Shown: positions 28,126 through 42,455, numbered from the stretch's first letter. The stretch: 64,000 bases of DNA from Avena insularis (GCA_023614405.1 CM042696.1:333117211-333181210); one strand, 5' to 3'. Notes: generated by a model from the letters alone, not told the origin. Numbers and translations are program-made.

Positions 28126-31100
28126 ATGTGTGTTCTTTTCACAAACCACATATGGATCCACTAGAGTTATTGCATGTGTGTTCTTTCCACAAACCACATA
28201 TGGATTCACCGGAGTCATTGCATGTGTGTTCTTTCCACAAACCACATATGGATCCACTAGAGTCATTGCATGTGTGTTCTTTCCACAAACCACATATGGA
28301 TCAACAAATGTCATTGCATGTGTGTTCTTTTCCACAAACCACATATGGATCCACTAGAGTTCATTGCATGTGTGTTCTTTTCCACAAACCACATATGGAT
28401 CCACTAGAGTTCATTGCATGTTTGTTCTTTTCCACAAACCACATGGATTAACCAATGGCATTGCATGTGTGTTATTGTCATAAACCACATATGGATCAAC
28501 CAATGGCAATGCATGTGTGTTCCTGTCACAAACCACATATGGATCCACCAATGTTCATTGCATGTGTGTTCTTTCCACAAACCACATATGTATCCACTAG
28601 AGTAATTGCATGTGTGTTCTTTTCACAAACCACACATGGATCAACCAGAGCCATTGCATGTGTGTTATTTTCACAAACCACACATGGATCAACCAGAGTC
28701 ATTGCATGTGTGTTCTTTCCATGGACCACATATGGATCAAATAGAGTCGTTGCATGTGTGTTCTTTCCACAAAACAAACAAGGATCCACCAGAGTAATGG
28801 CATGTGTGTTCATGACACAAATCACACATGGATCCACCAGAGTCATTGCATGTGTGTTCTTTCCACAAACCACACATGGATCCACCAGAGTAATTCCATG
28901 TGTGTTCTTTTCACAAACCACATATGGATCAGCCAGAGACATTGCATGTGTGTTCTTTCCACAAACCAGACATGGATCCACCAGAGTAATTGCATGTGTG
29001 GTCATGTCACAAACCACACATGGATCCACCAGTGTTCATTGCATGTGTGTTCTTTCCATGAACCACATATGGATCCACTAATGTCATTGCATGTGTGTTC
29101 TTTCCACAAACCACATATGGATCCACCAGAGTCATTGCATGTGTGTTCTTTTCCACAAACCACACACGGATCCACTAGAGTCATTGCATGTGTGTTCTTT
29201 CGACAAACCATATATGGATCAACAAATGTCATTGCATGTGTATTCTTTCCACAAACCACATATGGATCCACAAATGTCATTGCATGTGTGTTCTTTTGAC
29301 AAATAACATGGATCAACCAATGGCATTGCATGTGTGTTATTGTCATAAACCACACATGGATCAACCAATGTCATTGCATGTGTGTTCATGTCACAAACCA
29401 CACATGGATCCACCAATGTTATTTCATGTGTGTTCTTTCCATGAACCACATATGGATCAACCAGAGTAATTGCATGTGTGTTATTTCCACAAACCACACA
29501 TGGATCCACTAGAGTAATTGCATGTGCGTTCATGTCACAAACTACACATGGATCCACCAATGTCATTTCATGTGTGTTCTTGCCATGAACCACATATGGA
29601 TCCACCAATGTCATTGCATGTGTGTTCTTTCCACAAACCACATATGGATCCACCAGAGTTATTGCATGTGTGTTCTTTCCACAAACCAAATATGGATCCA
29701 CCAATGTCATTGCATGTGTGTTCATGTCACAAACATCACATGGATTCACCAATGTCATCGCATGGGTGTTATTTCCATGAACCACATATAGATCAACCAG
29801 AGTCATTGCATGTGTGTTCTTTCCACAAACCACACATGGATCCACCAAAGTAATTGCGTGTGTGTTCATGTCACAAACCACATATGGATCCACCAATGTC
29901 ATTGCATGTGTCTTCATGTCACAAACCTCACATGGATCCACCAATGTCATTGCATGTGTGTTCTGTCCATGAACCACATATGGATCAAGTAGAGTCATTG
30001 CATGTGTGTTCTTTCCATAAACCACACATGGATCCACCAGAGTAATTGCATGTGTGTTCATCTCATAAACCACACATGGATCCACCAATGTCATTGCATG
30101 TGTGTTCTTTTCACAAACCGCATATGTATCAACAAATGTCATTGCATGTGTGTTCTTTCCACAAACCAAATATGGATCCACTAATGTCATTGCATGTGTG
30201 TTCTTTTCACAAACCACATATGGATCCACTAGAGTCATTGCATGTGTGTTCTTTTCACAAACCACACATGGATCCACCAGAGTCATTGCATGTGTGTTCT
30301 TTCCACAAACTACACATGGATCAACCGGAGTAATTGCATGTGTGTTCATGTCACAAACCACACATGGATCCACCAATGTCATTGCATGTGTGTTCTTTCC
30401 ATGAACAACATATGGATCCACCAATGTCATTGCATGTGTGTTCATTCCACAAAGCACATAAGGATCCACTAGAGTCATTGCATGTGTGTTCTTTTCACAA
30501 ACCACATATGGATCCACTAGAGTTATTGCATGTGTGTTCTTTCCACAAACCACATATGGATTCACCGGAGTCATTGCATGTGTGTTCCTTTCCACAAACC
30601 ACATATGGATCCACTGGAGTCATTGCATGTGTGTTCTTTCCACAAACCACATATGGATCAACAAATGTCATTGCATGTGTGTTCTTTTCCACAAACCACA
30701 TATGGATCCACTAGAGTTCATTGCATGTGTGTTCTTTTCCACAAACCACATATGGATCCACTAGAGTTCATTGCATGTTTGTTCTTTTCCACAAACCACA
30801 TGGATTAACCAATGGCATTGCATGTGTGTTATTGTCATAAACCACATATGGATCAACCAATGGCAATGCATGTGTGTTCCTGTCACAAACCACATATGGA
30901 TCCACCAATGTTCATTGCATGTGTGTTCTTTCCACAAACCACATATGTATCCACTAGAGTAATTGCATGTGTGTTCTTTTCACAAACCACACATGGATCA
31001 ACCAGAGTCATTGCATGTGTGTTCTTTTCACAAACCACACATGGATCAACCAGAGTCATTGCATGTGTGTTCTTTCCATGGACCACATATGGATCAAACA

Positions 31101-32840
31101 GAGTCGTTGCATGTGTGTTCTTTCCACAAACCACACATGGATCCACCAGAGTAATGGCATGTGTGTTCATGACACAAATCACACATGGATCCACCAGAGT
31201 CATTGCATGTGTGTTCTTTCCACAAACCACACATGGATCCACCAGAGTAATTCCATGTGTGTTCTTTTCACAAACCACATATGGATCAGCCAGAGACATT
31301 GCATGTGTGTTCTTTCCACAAACCAGACATGGATCCACCAGAGTAATTGCATGTGTGGTCATGTCACAAACCACACATGGATCCACCAGTGTTCATTGCA
31401 TGTGTGTTCTTTCCATGAACCACATATGGATCCACTAATGTCATTGCATGTGTGTTCTTTCCACAAACCACATATGGATCCACCAGAGTCATTGCATGTG
31501 TGTTCTTTTCCACAAACCACACACGGATCCACTAGAGTCATTGCATGTGTGTTCTTTCGACAAACCATATATGGATCAACAAATGTCATTGCATGTGTAT
31601 TCTTTCCACAAACCACATATGGATCCACAAATGTCATTGCATGTGTGTTCTTTTGACAAATAACATGGATCAACCAATGGCATTGCATGTGTGTTATTGT
31701 CATAAACCACACATGGATCAACCAATGTCATTGCATGTGTGTTCATGTCACAAACCACACATGGATCCACCAATGTTATTTCATGTGTGTTCTTTCCATG
31801 AACCACATATGGATCAACCAGAGTAATTGCATGTGTGTTATTTCCACAAACCACACATGGATCCACCAGAGTAATTGCATTTGTGTTCATGTCACAAACT
31901 ACACATGGATCCACCAATGTCATTTCATGTGTGTTCTTGCCATGAACCACATATGGATCCACCAATGTCATTGCATGTGTGTTCTTTCCACAAACCACAT
32001 ATGGATCCACCAGAGTTATTGCATGTGTGTTCTTTCCACAAACCAAATATGGATCCACCAATGTCATTGCATGTGTGTTCATGTCACAAACATCACATGG
32101 ATTCACCAATGTCATCGCATGGGTGTTATTTCCATGAACCACATATAGATCAACCAGAGTCATTGCATGTGTGTTCTTTCCACAAACCACACATGGATCC
32201 ACCAAAGTAATTGCGTGTGTGTTCATGTCACAAACCACATATGGATCCACCAATGTCATTGCATGTGTCTTCATGTCACAAACCTCACATGGATCCACCA
32301 ATGTCATTGCATGTGTGTTCTGTCCATGAACCACATATGGATCAAGTAGAGTCATTGCATGTGTGTTCTTTCCACAAACCACACATGGATCCACCAGAGT
32401 ATTTGCATGTGTGTTCATCTCATAAACCACACATGGATCCACCAATGTCATTGCATGTGTGTTCTTTTCACAAACCACATATGTATCAACAAATGTCATT
32501 GCATGTGTGTTCTTTCCACAAACCAAATATGGATCCACTAATGTCATTGCATGTGTGTTCTTTTCACAAACCACATATGGATCCACTAGAGTCATTGCAT
32601 GTGTGTTCTTTTCACAAACCACACATGGATCCACCAGAGTCATTGCATGTGTGTTCTTTCCACAAACTACACATGCATCAACCAGAGTAATTTCATGTGT
32701 GTTCATGTCACAAACTACACATGGATACACCAATGTCATTGCATGTGTGTTCTTTCCACAAAGCACATAAGGATCCACTAGAGTCATTGCATGTGTGTTC
32801 TTTTCACAAACCACATATGGATCCACTATAGTGATTGCAT
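28126..32840 (+). repeat. Tandem 2,357-bp copies of HOR family II
   Basis: Two long copies lie side by side at a constant offset of 2,357 bp. Examples are the GTGTATTCTTTCC landmark at 29,238 and 31,595, the CCTGTCACAAACC monomer block at 28,5xx and 30,8xx, and stop-free minus-strand frames ending at 29,219 and 31,576. Differences are isolated substitutions, which suggests a comparatively young duplication. Toward the right end, around 32,660-32,760, the second copy loses monomers. Confidence 0.8.
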
Positions 32841-33079
32841 GTGTGTTCTTTCCACAAACCACATATGGATTCACCGGAGTCATTGCATGTGTGTTCCTTT
32901 CCACAAACAACATATGGATCCACTAGAGTCATTGCATGTGTGTTATTTCCACAAACCACATATGGATCAACAAATGTCATTGCATGTGTGTTCTTTTCCA
33001 CAAACCACATATGGATCCACTAGAGTTCATTGCATGTGTGTTCTTTTCCACAAACCACATATGGATCCACTAGAGTTCA

Positions 33080-35000
33080 TTGCATGTTTGTTCTTTTCCA
33101 CAAACCACATGGATTAACCAATGGCATTGCATGTGTGTTATTGTCATAAACCACATATGGATCAACCAATGGCAATGCATGTGTGTTCCTGTCACAAACC
33201 ACATATGGATCCACCAGTGTTCATTGCATGTGTGTTCTTTCCACAAACCACATATGTATCCACTAGAGTAATTGCATGTGTGTTCTTTTCACAAACCACA
33301 CATGGATCAACCAGAGCCATTGCATGTGTGTTCTTTTCACAAACCACACATGGATCAACCAGAGTCATTGCATGTGTGTTCTTTCCATGGACCACATATG
33401 GATGAAATAGAGTCGTTGCATGTGTGTTCTTTCCACAAACCACACATGGATCCACCAGAGTAATGGCATGTGTGTTCATGACACAAATCACACATGGATC
33501 CACCAGAGTCATTGCATGTGTGTTCTTTCCACAAACCACACATGGATCCACCAATGTTATTTCAGGTGTGTTCTTTCCATGAACCACATATGGATCAACC
33601 AGAGTCATTGCATGTGTGTTATTTCCACAAACCACACATGGATCCACCAGAGTAATTGCATGTGTGTTCATGTGACAAACCACACATGGATCCACCAATG
33701 TAATTTCATGTGTGTTCTTGCCATGAACCACAAATGGATCCACCAATGTCATTGCATGTGTGTTCTTTCCACAAACCACATATGGATCCACCAGAGTCAT
33801 TGCATGCGTGTTCTTTCCACAAACCAAATATGGATCCACCAATGTCATTGCATGTGTGTTCATGTCACAAACATCACATGGATTCACCAATGTCATTGCA
33901 TGTGTGTTATTTCCATGAACCACATATAGATCAACCAGAGTCATTGCATGTGTGTTCTTTCCACAAACCACATATGGATCCACTAGAGTCATTGCATGTG
34001 TGTTCTTTCCACAAACCACATATGGATCAACAAATGTCATTGCATGTGTGTTCTTTTCCACAAACCACATATGGATCCACTAGAGTTCATTGCATGTGTG
34101 TTCTTTTCCACAAACCACATATGGATCCACTAGAGTTCATTGCATGTTTGTTCTTTTCCACAAACCACATGGATTAACCAATGGCATTGCATGTGTGTTA
34201 TTGTCATAAACCACATATGGATCAACCAATGGCAATGCATGTGTGTTCCTGTCACAAACCACATATGGATCCACCAGTGTTCATTGCATGTGTGTTCTTT
34301 CCACAAACCACATATGTATCCACTAGAGTAATTGCATGTGTGTTCTTTTCACAAACCACACATGGATCAACCAGAGCCATTGCATGTGTGTTATTTTCAC
34401 AAACCACACATGGATCAACCAGAGTCATTGCATGTGTGTTCTTTCCATGGACCACATATGGATCAAATAGAGTCGTTGCATGTGTGTTCTTTCCACAAAC
34501 CACACATGGATCCACCAGAGTAATGGCATGTGTGTTCATGACACAAATCACACATGGATCCACCAGAGTCATTGCATGTGTGTTCTTTCCACAAACCACA
34601 CATGGATCCACCAATGTTATTTCATGTGTGTTCTTTCCATGAACCACATATGGATCAACCAGAGTCATTGCATGTGTGTTATTTCCACAAACCACACATG
34701 GATCCACCAGAGTAATTGCATGTGTGTTCATGTGACAAACCACACATGGATCCAATGTAATTTCATGTGTGTTCTTTCCATGAACCACATATGGATCCAC
34801 CAATGTCATTGCATGTGTGTTCTTTCCACAAACCACATATGGATCCACCAGAGTCATTGCATGTGTGTTCTTTCCACAAACCAAATATGGATCCACCAAT
34901 GTCATTGCATGTGTGTTCATGTCACAAACATCACATGGATTCACCAATGTCATTGCATGTGTGTTATTTCCATGAACCACATATAGATCAACCAGAGTCA
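33080..35000 (+). repeat. Tandem pair with 1,060-bp offset
   Basis: The block beginning with the TTTGTTCTTTTCCAC short monomer near 33,087 is repeated from about 34,147, with matching monomer order for about 850-900 bp. The second copy has a 3-bp loss near 34,752. The unit is a shortened family II HOR: monomers present at 31.3-31.9 kb are missing, and a CCATGGACC / GACACAAATCACAC segment is joined directly to a CCAATGTTATTTCA segment. Confidence 0.75.
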
Positions 35001-38000
35001 TTGCATGTGTGTTCTTTCCACAAACCACACATGGATCCACCAGAGTAATTGCATGTGTGTTCATGTCACAAACCACACATGGATCCACCAATTTCATTGC
35101 ATGTGTGTTCTTTTCACAAACCACATATGGATCAACAAATGTCATTGCATGTGTGTTCTTTCCACAAACCAAATATTGATCCACCAATGTCATTGCATGT
35201 GTGTTCTTTTCACAAACGACATATGTATCAACAAATGTCATTGCATGTGTGTTCTTTCCACAAACCAAATATGGATCCACCAATGTCATTGCATGTGTGT
35301 TCTTTTCACAAACCACATATGGATCCACTAGAGTCATTGCATGTGTGTTCTTTTCACAAACCACACATGGATCCACCAGAGTCATTGCATGTGTGTTCTT
35401 TCCACAAACTACACATGGATCAACAAGAGTAATGGCATGTGTGTTCATGTCACAAACCACACATGGATCCACCAATGTCATTTCATGTGTGTTCTTCTCA
35501 TGAACCACATATGGACCCACCAATGTCATTGCATGTGTGTTCTTTCCACAAACCACATAAGGATCCACCAGAGTCATTGCATGTGTGTTCTTTGCACAAA
35601 CCACACATGGATCCACTAGAGTCATTGCATGTGTGGTCTTTCCACAAACCACATATGGATCCACTAGGGTCATTGCATGTGTGTTCTTTTCCACAAACCA
35701 TATATGGATCCACTAAAGTCATTGCATGTGTGTTCTTTCCACAAACCTCATATGATCAACAAATGCCATTGCATGTGTGTTCTTTTCGACAAACCACATA
35801 TGGATCGACTAGAGTTCATTGTATGTTTGTTCTTTTCCACAAACCACATGGATCAAGCAATGGTATTGCATGTGTGTTATTGTCACAAACTACATATGGA
35901 TCAACCAATGTCATTATATGTGTTTTCCTGTACAAACCACATATGGATCCACCAATGCTCATTGCATGTGTGTTCTTTCCACAAACCACATATGTATCCA
36001 CTATAGTAATTGCATGTGTGTTCTTTTAACAAACCACATATGGATCAACCAGAGTCATTGCATGTGTGTTCTTTTCACAAACCACATGGATCAACCAGAG
36101 TCATTGCATGTGTGTTCTTTCCACAAACCGCACATGGATCCACCCGAGTAATTGCCTGTGTGTTCATGTCACAAACCAAATATGGATCCACCAATGTCAT
36201 TGCATCTGTGTTCATGTCACAAACATCACATGGATTCACCAATGTCATTACATGTGTGTTCTTTCCATGAACCACATATAGATCTACCAGAGTCATCGCA
36301 TATGTGTTCTTTCCACAAACCACACATGGATCCACCAGAGTAATTACAAGTGTGTTGATGTCACAAACCACACATGGATCCACTAATGTCATTGCATGTG
36401 TGTTCTTTTCACAAACCACATATGGATTAACAAATGTCATTGCATGTGTGTTCTTTCCCCAAACCAAATATGGATCCAGCAATGTCATTGCATGTGTGTT
36501 CTTTTCACAAACCACATATGGATCCACTTGAGTCATTGCATGTGTGTTCTTTTCACAAACCACACATGGATCCACCAGAGTCATTGCATGTGTGTTCTTT
36601 CCACAAACTACACATGGATCAACTAGAGTAATTGCATGTGTGTTCATGTCACAAACCATACATGGATCCACCAATGTCATTGCATGTGTGTTCTTTCCAT
36701 GAACCACATATGGATCCACCAATGTCATTGCATGTGTGTTCTTTCCACAAACCACATAAGGATCCACCAGAGTCATTGCATGCGTGTTCTTTTCACAAAC
36801 CACATATGGATCCACTAGAGTCATTGCATGTGTGTTCTTACGACAAACCACATATGGATCCACCAGAGTCATTGCATGTGTGTTATTTTCCACAAACCAC
36901 ATATGGATCCACTAGAGTCATTGCATCTGTGTTCTTTCCACAAACCACATATGATCAACAAATGTCATTGCATGTGTGTTCTTTTCCACAAACCACATAT
37001 GGATCCACTAGAGTTCATTGGATGTTTGTTCTTTTCCACAAACCACATGGATCAACCAATGGCATTGCATGTGTGTTATTTTCACAAACCACATATGGAT
37101 CCACTAGAGTCATTGCATGTGTGTTCTTTTCACAATGCACACATGGATCCACCAGAGTCATTGCATGTGTGTTCTTTCCACAAACCACACATGGATCAAC
37201 CAGAGTAATTGCATATGTGTTCATGTCACAAACCACACATGGATCCACCAATGCCATTGCATGTGTGTTCTTTCCATGAACCACATATGGATCCACCAAT
37301 GTCATTGCATGTGTGTTCTTTCCACAAAGCACATAAGGATCCACTAGAGTCATTGCATGTGTGTTCTTTTCACAAACCACATATGGATCCACTAGAGTCA
37401 TTGCATGTGTGTTCTTTCCACAAACCACATATGGATCAACAAATGTCATTGCATGTGTGTTCTTTTCCACAAACCACATATGGATCCACTAGAGTTCATT
37501 GCATGTTTGTTCTTTTCCACAAAACACATGGATCAACCAATGGCATTGCATGTGTGTTATTGTCATAAACCACATATGGATCAACCAATGGCAATGCATG
37601 TGTGTTCCTGTCACAAACCACATATGTATCCACTAGTGTAATTGCATGTGTGTTCTTTTCACAAACCACACATGGATCAACCAGAGTCATTGCATGTGTG
37701 TTCTTTTCACAAACCACACATGGATCAACCAGAGTCATTGCATGTGTGTTCTTTCCATGGACCACATATGGATCAACCAGAGTCATTGCATGTGTGTTCT
37801 TTCCACAAACCACACATGGATCCACCAGAGTAATGGCATGTGTGTTCTTTCCACAAACCACACATGGATCCACCAGAGTAATTCCATGTGTGTTATTTTC
37901 ACAAACCACATATGGATCAACCAGAGTCATTGCATGTGTGTTCTTTCCACAAACCACACATGGATCCACTAGAGTAATTACATGTGTGGTCATGTCACAA

Positions 38001-40289
38001 ACCACACATGGATCCACCAGTGTTCATTGCATGTGTGTTCTTTCCATGAACCACATATGGATCCACCAATGTCATTGCATGTGTGTTCTTTCCACAAACC
38101 ACATATGGATCCACCAGAGTCATTGCTTGTGTGTTCTTTTCCACAAACCACACATGGATCAACTAGAGTCATTGCATTTGTGTTCTTTCGACAAACCATA
38201 TATGGATCAACAAATGTCATTGCATGTGTATTCTTTCCACAAACCACATATGGATCCACCAATGTCATTGCATGTGTGTTCTTTTGACAAATAACATGGA
38301 TCAACCAATGGCATTGCACGTGTGTTATTGTCATAAACCACACATGGATCAACCAATGTCATTGCATGTGTGTTCATGTCACAAACCACACATGGATCCA
38401 CCAATGTTATTTCATGTGTGTTCTTTCCAGGAACCACATATGGATCAACCAGAGTCATTGCATGTGTGTTATTTCCACAAACCACACATGGATCCACCAG
38501 AGTAATTGCATGTGTGTTCATGTCACAAACCACACATAGATCCACCAATGTCATTTCATGTGTGTTGTTGCCATGAACCACATATGGATCCACCAATGTC
38601 ATTGCATGTGTGTTCTTTCCACAAACCACATATGGATCCACCATAGTCATTGCATATGTGTTCTTTCCACAAACCAGATATGGATCCACCAATGTCATTG
38701 CATGTGTGTTCATGTCACAAACATCACATGGATTCACCAATGTCATTGCATGTGTGTTATTTCCATGAACCATATATAGATCAACTAGAGTCATTGCATG
38801 TGTGTTCTTTCCACAAACCACACATGGATCCACCAGAGTAATTGCATGTGTGTTCATGTCACAAACTACACATGGATCCACCAATGTCATTGCATGTGTG
38901 TTCTTTTCACAAACCACATATGGATCAACAAATGTCATTGCATGTGTTTTCTTTCCATAAACCAAATATGGATCCACCAATGTCATGGCATGTGTGTTCT
39001 TTTCACAAACCACATATGGATCCACTAGAGTCATTGCATGTGTGTTCTTTTCACAAACCACACATTGATCCACCAGAGTCATTGCATGTGTGTTCTTTCC
39101 ACAAACTACACATGGATCAACAAGAGTAATTGCATGTGTGTTCATGTCACAAACCACACATGGATCCACCAATGTCATTTCATGTGTGTTCTTTCCATGA
39201 ACCACATATGGATCCACCAATGTCATTGCATGTGTGTTCTTTCCACAAACCACATAAGGATCCACCAGAGTCATTGCATGTGTGTTCTTTTCACAAACCA
39301 CACATGGATCCACTAGAGTCATTGCATGTGTGTTCTTTCCACAAACCACATATGGATCCACCAGAGTCATTGCATGTGTGTTCTTTTCCACAAACCACAT
39401 ATGGATCCACTACAGTCATTGCATGTGTGTTCTTTCTACAAACCACATATAATCAACAAATGTCATTGCATGTGTGTTCTTTTCCACAAACCACATATGG
39501 ATCCACTAGAGTTCATTGTATGTTTCTTCTTTTCTAGAAACCACATGGATCAACCAATGGCATTGCATGTGTGTTATTGTCACAAACCACATATGGATCA
39601 ACCAATGTCATTGCATGTGTGTTGCTGTACAAACCACATATGGATCCACCAATGCTCATTGCATGTGTGTTCTTTCCACGAACCACATATGTATCCACTA
39701 GAGTAATTGCATGTGTGTTCTTTTAAAAAACCACATATGGATCAACCAGAGTCATTGCATGTGTGTTCTTTTCAAAAACCACACATGGATCAACCAGAGT
39801 CATTGCATGTGTGTTCTTTCCATGAACCACATATGGATCAACCAGAGTCATTGCATGTGTGTTCTTTCCACAAACCACACATGGATCCACTAGAGTTATT
39901 GCATGTGTGTTCTTTTGACGAACCACACATGGATCCACCAGAGTCATTGCATGTGTGTTACTGTCACAAACCACATATGGATCAACCAATGTCATTACAT
40001 GTGTGTTCTTTTGACAAAGAACATGGATCAACCAATGTCATTGCATGTGTGTTCTTTCCACAAACCACATGTATCAACCAATGTCATTACATGTGTGTTC
40101 TTTCCACAATCCACATGGATCAACTAGAGTCATTGCATGTGTGTTCTTTCCACAAACCACACATGGATCCACCCGAATAATTGCATGTGTGTTCATGTCA
40201 CAAACCACATATGGATCCACCAATGTCATTGCATGTGTGTTCATGTCACAAACATCACATGGATTCACCAATGTCATTGCATGTGTGTT

Positions 40290-40325
40290 CCTTCCATGAA
40301 CCACGTGTGTTCTTTCCATGAACCA
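40290..40325 (+). repeat. Truncated satellite monomer
   Basis: CCTTCCATGAACCACGTGTG passes straight into TTCTTTCCATGAACC, so the same monomer head appears twice within about 27 bp. A monomer tail has been lost. Confidence 0.75.
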
Positions 40326-41485
40326 CATATAGATCAACCAGGGTCATTGCATGTATGTTCTTTCCACAAACCACACATGGATCCACCAGAGTAATTGCAT
40401 GTGTGTTGATGTCACAAACCACACATGGATCCACCAATGTCATTGCATGTGTGTTCTTTTCACAAACCACATATGGATCAACAAATGTCGTTGCATGTGT
40501 GTTCTTTCCCCAAACCAAATATGGATCCAGCAATGTCATTGCATGTGTGTTCTTTTCACAAACCACATATGGATCCACTAGAGTCATTGCATGTGTGTTA
40601 TTTTAACAAACCACACATGGATCCACCAGAGTCATTGCATGTGTGTTCTTTCCACAAACCACACATGGATCAACCAGAGTAATTCCATGTGTGTTCATGT
40701 CACAAACCATACATGGATCCACCAATGTCATTGCATGTGTGTTCTTTCCATGAACCACATATGGATCCACCAATGTCATTGCATGTGTGCTCTTTCCACA
40801 AACCACATAAGAATCCACCAGAGTTATTGCATGCGTGTTCTTTTCGCAAACCACATATGGATCCACTAGAGTCATTGCATGTGTGTTCTTATGACAAACC
40901 ACATATGGATCCACCAGAGTCATTGCATGTGTGTTCTTTTCCACAAACCACATATGGATCCACTAGAGTCATTGCATGTGTGTTCTTTTCCACAAAGCAC
41001 ATATGGATCCACTAGAGTCATTGCATGTGTGTTCTTTCCACAAACCACATATGATCAACAAATGTCATCGCATGTGTGTTCTTTCACAAACCACATATGA
41101 TCAACAAATGTCATCGCATGTGTGTTCTTTTCCACAAACCACATATGGATCCACTAGAGTTCATTGCATGTTTGTTCTTTTCCATAAACCACATGGATCA
41201 ACCAATGGCATTGCATGTGTGTTATTGTCACAAGCCACATATGGATCAACCAATGTCATTGCATGTGTGTTCCTGTCACAAACCACATATGGATCCACCA
41301 GTGTTCATTGCATGTGTGTTCTTTCCACAAACCACATATGTATCCACTAGAGTAATTGCATGTGTAATCTTTTAACAAACCACATATGGATCAACCAAAG
41401 TCATTGCATGTGTGTTCTCTTCTCAAACCACACATGGATCATCCAGTGTCATTGCATGTGTGTTCTTTCCATGAACCACATATGG

Positions 41486-41490
41486 ATCAA
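41486..41490. repeat. Left target-site duplication of the LTR element
   Basis: ATCAA sits at the last satellite position before foreign sequence. It matches ATCAA at 45,811-45,815. A 6-bp reading (ATCAAC) is also possible because the element's first base and the next target base are both C. Confidence 0.85.
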
Positions 41491-41944
41491 CGTAACACCC
41501 TCAAATCGGCCCTATGCAAGTTTTAGCGCTTCCTGCCAAAACCCGCATAGAAACGATTCAAGGACGCCCACCAGGCACTTTCGTGCGGGTGGAAAACGAA
41601 GTAATACCATTACACAACAGTCCTTGATGGGACCCATAGAACAAATATATATACAACATCGACTCCATGAGTCAAGAATACAGATATACTATACAAAGAT
41701 CCAAATCACCTTGAAAACGATAGAGCGTCTGACTACGGACAAGAGGCGAATGGGGCTAACAGCCCTGAAGAATAACCAATGGCGTCCATAACCCTGCCCA
41801 GGCCAAGCCGGAAGGGTAACCATGCTAACGACGTCAACCTCAAACCTGCTAAAACAAAAGGGGGTGCCGACAAAGGGCAAAGGAATAAGAGGAGCGTCAG
41901 TACTGAGGCCAGTACACGGTGAGGCTAGAATTCGGTGGCTCTCG

Positions 41945-41954
41945 CCTATATAGG
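41945..41954. other. Perfect 10-bp palindrome containing TATATA
   Basis: CCTATATAGG is its own reverse complement. It sits about 455 bp from the element's left end, between CTCG and TATGGTGG. It could be an accidental TATA-like word, and nothing around it supports a promoter. Confidence 0.5.
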
Positions 41955-42144
41955 TATGGTGGACTGAAGCAGCAGTGAAGCATGCACTAAACAACCTATA
42001 GAGACTCGATTCATCTGTCGGCTATTAGAGAGGGATAAGAGAGACCTATTCGGATCCAACCTGATACTAACAACCAAACATACCCATCCTGACATTTCCC
42101 CCTCGATACCAAATCGAGGAAGTCGAACCGAGGAACTCACACGG

Positions 42145-42455
42145 TTGGCAGTTTTATTCATTCGATTATAGTTGAAGCACTTACTAGTCAGATATAGATA
42201 GCATGAGTCATCCTAAAGCAAAAGTAGTGGGCAGCTTTAATTAACCATTCAGTTGTAGTTGGAACATTTACTAGTCAGATATAATTGTCCTGAGGAATCC
42301 CAAAACCCAGCAGTTGTTGGCACTTTTATCACATTCCATTGGAGTTGCAATACTTACTAGGCAGGTATTGTATGACACAGATCACCACAGATCCACCAGT
42401 TGTTGGCATTTTTATTATCCATTCCATTGTAGTGAAGCTGATTACTAGTCACATA
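42145..42455. repeat. Four-copy degenerate repeat of about 85 bp inside the LTR
   Basis: The motif GGCA(G/C/T)-TTTTA..., then CATTC-, TTGTAGTTG- and TTACTAGTCAGATAT-like words, recurs with starts near 42,147, 42,229, 42,319 and 42,405 (spacings about 82-90 bp). Copies are diverged, with small indels, but the TACTAG(T/G)CA core is present in all four. Confidence 0.75.

Larger units (their letters stand above)
1..41490 (+). repeat. 48-bp satellite array, left block
   Basis: This is an uninterrupted head-to-tail array of a 48-bp monomer, estimated at 860 copies from length, about 44% GC in the consensus. Each monomer opens with the conserved block ATTGCATGTGTGTT, then a variable box (CTTTCCAC, CATGTCAC, CTTTTCAC, ATTGTCAC, CTTTCCATG), a conserved CAAACCACA-ATGGATC block, and a variable tail (CACCAGAGTC, AACCAATGTC, CACTAGAGTC, AACAAATGTC). 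Every copy reads in the same direction. The consensus holds an NdeI-type CATATG and, in one subclass, a BamHI-type GGATCC. Short monomers of about 45 bp occur at fixed HOR positions. The left window edge cuts the array, so its true extent is unknown. I do not recognise this satellite from any named family. No stretch within it looks like a gene. Confidence 0.97.
35000..41490 (+). repeat. Mosaic of HOR families I and II
   Basis: Family I markers (TTTTAACAAACC near 36,024 and 41,370, and a TTTTAAAAAACC variant near 39,721) return here. They are interleaved with family II markers (CCATGGACC near 37,757 and GTGTATTC at 38,226). Landmark short monomers sit near 35,828, 37,024, 37,505 and 41,165, giving irregular spacings. 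The segment looks assembled from both families by unequal exchange. Confidence 0.65.

Noticed and set aside
1..41490. Hundreds of open reading frames encoding 16-residue repeats
   Set aside because: They follow from a 48-bp period and overlap in several frames on both strands. Starts and stops fall at HOR variants such as GAGTAATTGC and TTTTAAC, and 1-4 bp indels break frames freely. None has a domain, promoter or intron structure.
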